Source of the DNA: a virus
IMG/VR virus record: IMGVR_UViG_3300046616_000314
Location: 186,001 to 250,000 of that record
Direction: 5' to 3' (one strand)
Length of the DNA: 64,000 nucleotides
Below, in pieces: positions 56,404 through 64,000 of this stretch. Made by a program: the position numbers and the translations under genes. Every line of letters begins with the position of its first letter. Positions within the stretch are counted from its first letter, which is position 1. The notes beneath the pieces were generated by a model. It searched no databases. It was not told the DNA's origin and saw only the letters and a list, made by a program, of their open reading frames with translations.

Positions 56404-56922
56404 ATGCAGCTTTCATCGCGGTTTTCGACTAGCAAGCACGGGATTCACGTCATCGGTGACGTGATGGTGCTGAACGGCGAATACGACCCCGATCAGCTTT
56501 GGCTTCCTTTTATGGATCGCGTGATAGTCAATGCCGCGCCGCCGGTTCAAGAAAAGCCGGTAGTCCATCGTAAACCGAAGATAACAACGTTCGCATCGGT
56601 CCCCGTCCATTGCCAAGTTCCGTACGTCTACGATCCCGAAATCTGGCAAGAAATTTTACCGTTCGCAGAATTTAGACACGTAACGAATGCCCAACTCGAT
56701 GTTTTGGAGAAGGCACGGTTCCCGACCTGGGAACGCGAGACAAACGGTTGTCTTGCGCAATATGATTTCAAAAACAAACGCATTCACACCAACGAAGTGA
56801 TCGAATGGTGTAAAAAATCGTGTGGATATCGTTTCCACATTCGATCTTCTTCGCAGTACGCGAAGATTATAACTTTTCAACGAGTAGCCGATCTAGTGCT
56901 TGCTAAATTGAAGTTTGGATAA
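56404..56922 (+). CDS. DAxxFKLKW-like protein (172 aa)
   Basis: C-terminus VIEWCKKSCGYRFHIRSSSQ then FQRVADLVLAKLKFG keeps the family's WC-helix and tail. The N-terminal ~120 residues are additional. TAATG-coupled to the next gene. Confidence 0.7.
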   Translation: MQLSSRFSTSKHGIHVIGDVMVLNGEYDPDQLWLPFMDRVIVNAAPPVQEKPVVHRKPKITTFASVPVHCQVPYVYDPEIWQEILPFAEFRHVTNAQLDVLEKARFPTWERETNGCLAQYDFKNKRIHTNEVIEWCKKSCGYRFHIRSSSQYAKIITFQRVADLVLAKLKFG

Positions 56923-57443
56923 TGAAAAGAATTACTTTTGATACGATGCTACAGCGGAGCCACGAATCCAGTCGTTCCGGTGGTCCGAAAATGGATTTTC
57001 CAGTTCGTATTAATATTGGAAAGCATAAGGGTAAAACTGGTACCGCCCAAATTAGTTGGTACGGTACCAAAATGTCAGTTATCTTCCCCGGTGATACGGA
57101 AGACTACGATATTCCTTACAAGAACGTCGATTTGTTAGACGAAAATGGTGATGTCGTTGTTGACAAGTTGGTGGATTCAACTAGTCGCGAAATCGTAACG
57201 GGCTCTATCATTTGCTATTCAGCAAACTTCCGAAACTCACATAGTTTGTCGATTGGGCGAGTGGAAGGGATTTCCGACATCGGCACGCTGAAGGTCAAGG
57301 AAATTATTTTGAACGGCGAGAAATCCACCGCTCGAAAATCCAAGCAAATCGGCAATCCAGAGAAATGCATCATCCTCCCGATTTCGGATGAAGACATGGT
57401 GATCTGGCTTCTCAACGGGTTCCAGTTCGACAAAAATAAATGA
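56922..57443 (+). CDS. Beta-rich protein with KOW-like segment (173 aa)
   Basis: VRINIGKHKGKTGTAQISWYG resembles a KOW strand-turn. C-terminus PISDEDMVIWLLNGFQF is a faint family-type ending. Unrecognised. Confidence 0.7.
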   Translation: MKRITFDTMLQRSHESSRSGGPKMDFPVRINIGKHKGKTGTAQISWYGTKMSVIFPGDTEDYDIPYKNVDLLDENGDVVVDKLVDSTSREIVTGSIICYSANFRNSHSLSIGRVEGISDIGTLKVKEIILNGEKSTARKSKQIGNPEKCIILPISDEDMVIWLLNGFQFDKNK

Positions 57444-57466
57444 AGGCACACCGTGCCTTCACTTTT
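57442..57466. terminator. Terminator between convergent genes
   Basis: GAAGGCAC-ACC-GTGCCTTC followed by ACTTTT; lies between the stops at 57443 and 57465. Confidence 0.8.
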
Positions 57467-60400
57467 AAACTCCGTTCCAGTTGGGTACGAAGTTTGACGT
57501 ATATTTTGCCGTGCTAGAGAAATTCAGATTACGATACTGGGTTTCTCTGGAATTTTGCGGAGTTGAACCACTAACGGTGAAATCAGCAAAGTTGTTTACC
57601 GCGAACACGATATTGTTGAATGCGGTCGATCCGGGGTCGATGACGGATGAAGTCGCGATCTGCGTGCCGTTCTGATAGACACGCATTGTCGTACCAGATT
57701 TAACAATAGCAAAGTGCGTCCATACGTTTAGACCGGCGAACGTACCCAAGTCAAACACCGTTCCGTTGTAGTAAGCATTCCAATTTCCGGTTCCGGTTGT
57801 TTGGAATAGACGGAACAGATTGCTTGTTCCGAATGAGAACAAGTGTGGGCTGCTAGTGGCGGTTTGTACACCAACCTTGATCCACAATTCAGCCGTGAAC
57901 GCCGACGATGCAAGAACGCTGAAGCCAGTGCTCGTATTCGAGCGCAAGTACGATAGACCGTTGCACTGCATGACAGTATCGGTGTAGCCATTAGGCGCCG
58001 TGCTAGACACCAGAGCGTTCGTGCCTGCCATGGCAGTCAATGTGATCGTACCAACGGTGGCAACAAGCGGGCTTACCGTGGTATCATTGAAACGCCAGCT
58101 TTGAACCATATTGGGGTTCGTCACTTTGATTGGTTTCAGCAATACCGTACGCGACAGACCTGGGTTTTTATTGCTATCGTAGTTCTTAAGTAGAACAGAA
58201 TAGTTTGAACCCTTATATTCGGGCATTGCGCCACCGATATACTGAGCCGGATTACCACCAACGATGGCGTTAGATACGCCCGGTGGTCCTGTCACGACGA
58301 CGTAGTTGACCGGTGTTGCTGAAGTATTTGAGTATACCGGAGCCACCAAGGCAGAACTTTCGTTCGCAATTGAAATGGTTTCACCACCACCAGTTTCCCA
58401 TTGTGGCGGATTCACATATGCTTTCGTTTGCGGAATGAACGTAGCTGAGTAACGGCTAATTGTCGAAATGCGCAGTTCATCAATGAAGCAAGGCAACGCA
58501 GGACGGTCGTTTTCTCCCGAGCCAGGACCGAAACCACCGATTGTGAGCGGTTGAGACGACCCGGCGGCACCAGCACGAGCAACAGTAGATTGTTGCTCGC
58601 CGTTAACCCATAGGGTTAGGACCGAACCATTTACAGTGACCGCAATGTGATTCCATGTATTCAATGGCAACGGAGCAATAGAGCGCGCCGCTTGGCTATA
58701 TGGATAGGCGGGACCAATGGCGTTAGCACCACCGTTATACGGTGCGCCACCGCCGATTCGACCGTCACCCTCTACGAACAATCCAAAGATTTCATAGACA
58801 TAACCCGATCCTTGGGCATTTCCGGTGGTAACGATCCAACGTCGAGCGGGTGGATATGCAGTCATATACAGTTGCAGTTCAACAGTATATGCGCCTGCAC
58901 TCGCGATGTCGAACCCATCGTGTGTACGGAAAATGTCAAAGCGATCCGAAACTGTAGAAATTTGAATAGAATTTCCACCAAATTTCGACACAATACTTGC
59001 TTGAGCCATACCCGTGACAATTTTACCACGGCGATCATTACCACTCCAATCGCGAATGCTTGTGGCATCCTTGAGACGAGCGGGCGTGAAGTTGGACGAA
59101 TAAACCGCATTGCCGTTAGTGACGCGCAGTTCATTCATATTTCCGAGGAAGAAACATTCGGCGGTACCGATATTCGTTTTACCGATCCAACCATTGGAAC
59201 CAGCCGGGAACGGAATAGCACCGGAGAAAGTTGACGTTCCATAGAGAACGCCGTTCACGAAATAGCTGAATGTTGTTCCGTTGCGAACCCATGCGACGTG
59301 CGTCCATGTCTTGAGCGGAATATCAGCCCCAGTGATTCGAGAATTATGAACGACGAAGCCGTTACTTGTTTCACGGATATGCAGACCTAACCCATTAGGA
59401 ACCGATGTACTATCCCCGGTGATCTGGAAAGAAATACCCCATCTAGCAACATCCGTCGAAGCCCCACCGACACCAACGTTGAGAACGGTTGAGGCGATAC
59501 CGACACCGCCGCCGCCACTATTGCTTAAGCCGTCAAGATAAACCCATGCTTCGACCGTAAAGTTATTCGAAGCCAAGTTCAGGCGTGTAGCACTCGCATT
59601 GGTTACGATCCAGCTAGAGCCGGGGAAGTTATAGGAACCAGAGCCAGAGCGCATGACGTTAGCAGACGCTACGGTGCCAGACGTGCTCAAGGTGTGATTG
59701 CCCGTAAAGTCAACGAGATTATCACCTGGGAATAGCAACGCAGTATTTGCAGCCAGTGCATCGGTTATGCGATCAGCGTGCGACATGAACCAAATACGAT
59801 CTGTGTTCAAATCGGTATTAGCCGGATCATCGTCGGCGTTGATGAAGAAATCACGGGACGTTGTTTTGGAATGGTTATTTGTTGCAATAACTCGTAGCGG
59901 CAGAGATTTCGATTCCGAGACATACGGAATCGTGCCCAAGATCAGACCATTTGAATACAGAGTCAGCGAGTTAGCGAGAACAGCATAATTTGAATCCAAA
60001 GAATAGTTGACTATGCCACCATAGTCTTCATCACGTGCATCAAATTGGAACGAGAACGCTCCGGTTTCAACAGTATTCGCCCCAATCTTGCCCGGTGGCG
60101 TATACCAAACCGGGTGCCCTTGGGGAGTAATCTTCATCGAAAATTCTTTATCGGTACGAATATATCCGTCCGAAACGCCCAATGTGAAATAGTATGTTGT
60201 TTCAATACTGTCGTCAGGAGCAATACCCGAAATATTTCCAGAATTTGCGAAGTCAGAATTGAACGTAATACCGTTAGGCAAAGCATTCGCGACCAAGGAA
60301 TACTGAAGTGTTCCTTGGGGTTGTTGTTGGAAAGGCGTTCCTAGATTGACATCGTTATCCGGGTCCGTGGCTTTGAACGTAAACGACATAGTAGCATTGG

Positions 60401-63400
60401 CGCCAAAATTACCAATGTAATCAGACGTAACCCATTGAGGCGAGCGGTTTTCATTCGTGGTAATTTGGAATGTTCGATCAGTGAACTTACCGGAATTGGT
60501 AATGACTGCGCGTACGACGAACGTAAACGTTTCATTGCCTGTGACTAGAGGCATACGACCAGTGATACGACCGTTGCCTTGAACCTGTAGACTACCGGGA
60601 AGCTTACCACTCGCGCGGCTATAGCTGATAGTTGTCATGTTCGGTTCGTGAGCAACAACATTTGCCGAATAGATCATGTCTTCGGTTCCGCGAGGCAGAA
60701 CCGGTCCAGTATCCCAAATCGGAAGATTTTCTAGAACGGTAGTCGAGAACGATTTGACACTATACGCGGGCGTTGCAGGCGGTGCAGCGGGATCGCGATC
60801 TAGTGTGGCACGAACCGAGAACGAATAAACCGTAGGGGTATTGACGAGCGCGGGCGTGCCGTCGATCACGCCGTTGGCATGAAGAACCAAACCAGCCGGG
60901 AGCGTACCGGATTCCAGCGTATAAATGACATTGGTTTTTACCGTTTGTGTTTGCAATTGGAACGAATACGCAATGCTTTCAACCGGTTGGTCGATATGAT
61001 CTGTCAACCAAACCGGCGGCGAATTGGACCATGAGCGAATTGAAAATTGACGATTGCGATACAACAACCCATCGGACGCTCTGATATATGCAGAATGTTC
61101 AATATACGGCGTAGCTGTAGGGCGACCACCTGGGGTGAATGCATCCACGGTGACGCCAGTACCCGTAATCAAACCATTTGTGTCAACGGTCCAACCTCTG
61201 AATGCAATACCAGAAGCGATGACATCTAGAGTATACTCGATAGTATAACCATCGGGGTCGTACGCTACTAATTGATAATTAATGGGATCGCGTTCATTGA
61301 CTTCCAAGATCAAGCCAGCATTAGTAGTCCACTCAGGATAATGATTGGCAAGAACGCTGATGCTGTAGTTTTCGGTAGGAAGATTGACACCATCCGAAGC
61401 CAAAACAGTAAAATTATACGTGACATCACTGCTAGAGTTTACGTCAGTTGTACCAGAGATTACGCCCGTATTGGTGTCGAAGCTCAAGCCCGGCGGAATA
61501 CCATCGCCACCCGGAAGGATGGCATATTGGATTGTTGAACCGAATGGGTCGATGGCAAGCGGGCTACCATAGGAAGAATCCCAGTTATAACCCGACATGA
61601 TCGTTCCCAAGTTGCCTTGGTTTTGGAATACGGGCGGCTCGTCGTGAACGATGTCCAGGGTATACGTCTTGGTATCGCGCGCACCATCTGGGTCTTCGAC
61701 TTCAACCGTAAAGGTGTACGTGTCAAAGCCCGGTTGAGGATGCGGTGGCGTAGTACCCGTGATGGCGCCGTTGGATTCCAAGGTCATCAAGTTCGGTAAT
61801 GAACCAGCGGTTCGGGTGAACGTGAGGGTTTGGTGTTCCGGGTCAACGGCGTTGATTTGATAGAACACAGGCTTGTTTTCGAGCAAACGAGTTAGCTGAC
61901 CTTGAGGGGTGAGCAATTCTGGGTCTTGGTTTCCGAGGCTCGTCAACGTAAATGTTTTATATGTTTTATTGACAGTATCGGTGACGTAAACAACCACCGA
62001 GTACGTTGTTTGAGTTGCCGTATAAGGCAAATCACCCGTCAACTTACCATCCAAGGACACAGACAGATGGCTTCCCGCTAGCGTAGTGCTATCGAGATAA
62101 TATTCGAGTGGCGGTTGACCGTTGGCGTCCGTAGCCAACAGTTGAATGACAGGAAGGGCGTTATTAGAAATATACGATCCTAGATCGGCATCCGTTTGCC
62201 ACACAGGCGGGAAGTTTTCTTCAACCACCAGATTGAAGGTACGATCCTTTTGCGTCGCGCCGCTGTCTGCCCGAATGGTGAAGGTATAGGTCTGAGAGCC
62301 GCCTTGTAGAGGCGTAGTGCCATCAATAAATGCAGGTTGTCCCGGTGCAGGATTTGGATTGAAGTTCAACCCAAGCGGAAGCGTGCCACTGATCATGGTG
62401 TAATTCATGTTCGCGGCATTATCACCACCGGCTTCAAATGTAAGCGGAGCAATGATTGAATTTTCCAGCACTTTTAGATCAATGGGCGTAATCCACTCAG
62501 GTTCACCCGTGTATAGAATAGTCAACGTGACGCTATGTGTACCGTCATCAACTAGGCTAAACTGCGAGCCGCTGTCTGAAGCCCATGTTCTATCCCACGC
62601 ACCGATGTTGAACGAAACTGTTGTATTTTCGGTTACTGGCGGAAGTTTGCCGCGCATTTCACCCGAAATCATATTCAGTTCGACGCTACCGATGATGTCG
62701 GCTTTATCTCTGAATACGTACGTTGTCGCCCAATGATTTTGATCACCAATGCTCAAAATAGAACCTGGGGACATTCCTAAACCAGTGTATACGATTGCTT
62801 GTGCATTCCAGAAACGTTGATCCGGGTCAAACTGTGTCGGGTCTTGGACACCATTGACCATTGCATCGACCGTATTATAGTCATATGCATTAAACGTAAT
62901 ATTGCTGAATGTTGAATTCTCATTGAACGTAAAGTCGTAAACGTTGTTCGGATTAAGCTTGGGTCCAGTATTGAATAGGGCAGTATACGTCACCATCAAC
63001 GGAACAGAATTATTAATACCATCCGAAGCAACGATGATATCGTATGGTTGCAACGGCGGGATAGCCGCGCGCTCATCGTACTGAATACTTGAATTGGAAG
63101 TAAGTTTGTGACCCCATGGCGGGAAACGCCCGTTCATGGTTTTAGCAACCTTGATGTCCAAATCTTGATTTTGCGACACGTAAGTCATACCCGACCCATT
63201 GTCTAAGACCAGATAGTCTATAACAGTCGTGTTAGTGAGATCATTGTATGGATCAAGATAGTAATTGATAGTATGCCCCTGGCTAATTGGCGCGGTCATG
63301 CCAATGTTTCCGGGTGTAACTAGCGTATTGTTTACATAATAATAAACAAAGTCTCCATTGGGGTCGATTGCATTAATAAGGTGTTCACCACTACGAATTT

Positions 63401-64000
63401 CGGTACGACCAAAAATCGAACCCAAATCAAGAATATGCATTCCAAGCGCAGGATTATATGGAATGTTGCCTTGCCAAACCGGAGGCTTATCTTTATTGAT
63501 GATTACTGTATAGGTAACAGTATTCGTGACGTTCACGCCATCGCTGGCAGTGAATACGAAATCATACGACTCAGAATCGGTATTGATAACCGAATTGTGG
63601 ATTGTGCCCGCGCCCGTAGCAGCGTTGAACGTGTAAAGATTTACCGGTGCATTCGAGCTAACAAGGTGGTACGTGAAGACGTTGGTTTCGCGGTCAGTAA
63701 CGGATACGGTGAACGAACTAGTTGCCGTGTCTTTCTTAGTCAAGATCACGCCACTATTAGCGGTCCAAGTCGGAACAGTGTTGAACCAAGCTGTAACTTT
63801 AGCGTTGGCGCGAAGAATGTGAACACCATCGGTAACTTCGACATCCATAATCATGTCAATGTCTTGGGACGGAGTAGCCGGAAGCGTGCCGCTGACCATG
63901 CCGGTGTTGGCATCAAACACCATCGGCGACCATGTTGACGAATGGACAGTGTAAATTAGATTTGTGCCGTTAGGATCGGTTGCCAGCGGTAATGTAAATG
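57465..64000 (-). CDS. Giant Ig-like/LamG adhesin or tail fibre, N-terminus beyond window (>2170 aa)
   Basis: The frame is open past the right edge (residues before the internal Met at 63923 read NLIYTVHSSTWSP). It holds a dozen or so ~95-residue cadherin/He_PIG-type repeats, each starting P-x-W and containing G-x-I-x-G-T-x-P turns (e.g. ANGVIDGTP, GALTG-like). Three concanavalin A/LamG domains follow (about 59.8-59.1, 59.0-58.4 and 58.1-57.5 kb; RIWFMSHADRITD, YTVELQLYMT, FTAELWIKVG). Such stacks bind surface glycans or host envelope; a virion tail fibre or baseplate adhesin is the likely role. Confidence 0.9.
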   Translation of the reverse strand, partial: FTLPLATDPNGTNLIYTVHSSTWSPMVFDANTGMVSGTLPATPSQDIDMIMDVEVTDGVHILRANAKVTAWFNTVPTWTANSGVILTKKDTATSSFTVSVTDRETNVFTYHLVSSNAPVNLYTFNAATGAGTIHNSVINTDSESYDFVFTASDGVNVTNTVTYTVIINKDKPPVWQGNIPYNPALGMHILDLGSIFGRTEIRSGEHLINAIDPNGDFVYYYVNNTLVTPGNIGMTAPISQGHTINYYLDPYNDLTNTTVIDYLVLDNGSGMTYVSQNQDLDIKVAKTMNGRFPPWGHKLTSNSSIQYDERAAIPPLQPYDIIVASDGINNSVPLMVTYTALFNTGPKLNPNNVYDFTFNENSTFSNITFNAYDYNTVDAMVNGVQDPTQFDPDQRFWNAQAIVYTGLGMSPGSILSIGDQNHWATTYVFRDKADIIGSVELNMISGEMRGKLPPVTENTTVSFNIGAWDRTWASDSGSQFSLVDDGTHSVTLTILYTGEPEWITPIDLKVLENSIIAPLTFEAGGDNAANMNYTMISGTLPLGLNFNPNPAPGQPAFIDGTTPLQGGSQTYTFTIRADSGATQKDRTFNLVVEENFPPVWQTDADLGSYISNNALPVIQLLATDANGQPPLEYYLDSTTLAGSHLSVSLDGKLTGDLPYTATQTTYSVVVYVTDTVNKTYKTFTLTSLGNQDPELLTPQGQLTRLLENKPVFYQINAVDPEHQTLTFTRTAGSLPNLMTLESNGAITGTTPPHPQPGFDTYTFTVEVEDPDGARDTKTYTLDIVHDEPPVFQNQGNLGTIMSGYNWDSSYGSPLAIDPFGSTIQYAILPGGDGIPPGLSFDTNTGVISGTTDVNSSSDVTYNFTVLASDGVNLPTENYSISVLANHYPEWTTNAGLILEVNERDPINYQLVAYDPDGYTIEYTLDVIASGIAFRGWTVDTNGLITGTGVTVDAFTPGGRPTATPYIEHSAYIRASDGLLYRNRQFSIRSWSNSPPVWLTDHIDQPVESIAYSFQLQTQTVKTNVIYTLESGTLPAGLVLHANGVIDGTPALVNTPTVYSFSVRATLDRDPAAPPATPAYSVKSFSTTVLENLPIWDTGPVLPRGTEDMIYSANVVAHEPNMTTISYSRASGKLPGSLQVQGNGRITGRMPLVTGNETFTFVVRAVITNSGKFTDRTFQITTNENRSPQWVTSDYIGNFGANATMSFTFKATDPDNDVNLGTPFQQQPQGTLQYSLVANALPNGITFNSDFANSGNISGIAPDDSIETTYYFTLGVSDGYIRTDKEFSMKITPQGHPVWYTPPGKIGANTVETGAFSFQFDARDEDYGGIVNYSLDSNYAVLANSLTLYSNGLILGTIPYVSESKSLPLRVIATNNHSKTTSRDFFINADDDPANTDLNTDRIWFMSHADRITDALAANTALLFPGDNLVDFTGNHTLSTSGTVASANVMRSGSGSYNFPGSSWIVTNASATRLNLASNNFTVEAWVYLDGLSNSGGGGVGIASTVLNVGVGGASTDVARWGISFQITGDSTSVPNGLGLHIRETSNGFVVHNSRITGADIPLKTWTHVAWVRNGTTFSYFVNGVLYGTSTFSGAIPFPAGSNGWIGKTNIGTAECFFLGNMNELRVTNGNAVYSSNFTPARLKDATSIRDWSGNDRRGKIVTGMAQASIVSKFGGNSIQISTVSDRFDIFRTHDGFDIASAGAYTVELQLYMTAYPPARRWIVTTGNAQGSGYVYEIFGLFVEGDGRIGGGAPYNGGANAIGPAYPYSQAARSIAPLPLNTWNHIAVTVNGSVLTLWVNGEQQSTVARAGAAGSSQPLTIGGFGPGSGENDRPALPCFIDELRISTISRYSATFIPQTKAYVNPPQWETGGGETISIANESSALVAPVYSNTSATPVNYVVVTGPPGVSNAIVGGNPAQYIGGAMPEYKGSNYSVLLKNYDSNKNPGLSRTVLLKPIKVTNPNMVQSWRFNDTTVSPLVATVGTITLTAMAGTNALVSSTAPNGYTDTVMQCNGLSYLRSNTSTGFSVLASSAFTAELWIKVGVQTATSSPHLFSFGTSNLFRLFQTTGTGNWNAYYNGTVFDLGTFAGLNVWTHFAIVKSGTTMRVYQNGTQIATSSVIDPGSTAFNNIVFAVNNFADFTVSGSTPQNSRETQYRNLNFSSTAKYTSNFVPNWNGV

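Noticed and set aside
1-64000. CRISPR array, prophage attachment site, insertion sequence
   Set aside because: No regularly spaced repeats, no integrase or transposase reading frame and no att-like duplication at a tRNA were seen.

Overview
The window reads as part of a large, lytic, T4-type (tailed, probably jumbo) bacteriophage genome. Evidence: both subunits of a T4-like type II topoisomerase (23169-26978), an rIIA/rIIB pair (47302-50713), a T4 Rnl1-type RNA ligase (40736-41983), a polynucleotide-kinase-like P-loop protein (53433-54017), T4-style late-promoter boxes (TATAAATA/TAAATA), and short N-termini that look like T4 capsid-targeting sequences. Coding is dense, in short operons on both strands with ATGA/TAATG overlaps. 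No integrase, transposase, CRISPR array or bacterial housekeeping block is seen. A proteobacterial, possibly alphaproteobacterial, host is plausible from the sigma70-like promoters and codon style, but the sequence does not settle it.

Layout. 1-5.9 kb, mostly minus: tRNA-Cys, small unknown proteins, an RlaP-like nucleotidyltransferase, a class II aminoacyl-tRNA-synthetase-like core, a cupin-MazG fusion and a VWA protein. 6-11.7 kb, plus: small phage proteins, two unusual tRNA genes and a short leader ORF. 11.7-14.9 kb: three small membrane proteins, a HAD phosphatase and two capsid-targeted-looking proteins, one with HExxH. 14.9-16.8 kb: eight minus-strand tRNAs or tRNA-like genes, including four Ser isoacceptors, beside a HisRS-like catalytic domain interrupted by a frameshift. 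16.9-18.4 kb: a promoter/leader/terminator unit and a small-gene operon. 18.45-19.3 kb: about 870 nt of non-coding, hairpin-rich sequence, a candidate giant structured RNA. 19.4-22.5 kb: HAD phosphatase, ART-like capsid-targeted protein, Smr protein, secreted SleB-type lysin. 22.5-27 kb: topoisomerase operon. 27-38 kb: ClpX, ribosomal protein bS21, MazG, ClpS, a MoxR ATPase with a VWA/metallopeptidase, an orphan ParS-like antitoxin, ClpP. 38-46.4 kb: another capsid-targeted protein, RNA ligase, GNAT, GIY-YIG, EndoIII-like glycosylase, IF-1 and a class 3 lipase. 46.4-57.4 kb: rIIA, rIIB, MazG, CCA-adding enzyme, kinase and an abundant-looking unknown protein. 57.5-64 kb: a giant Ig-like/LamG adhesin running off the right edge.

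How it fits together. Three themes recur. (1) Takeover or repair of translation: tRNAs, CCA-adding enzyme, RNA ligase and kinase, RlaP, two truncated aaRS-like proteins, bS21 and IF-1. (2) A phage-encoded Clp set: ClpX, ClpP and ClpS. (3) A late set of virion-targeted proteins whose start codons lie 4-6 nt downstream of a TAAATA box, with no clear Shine-Dalgarno. Some twenty small proteins also share a C-terminal motif of the form D-A-x-x-F-K-L-K-W, an expanded paralogous family of unknown function.
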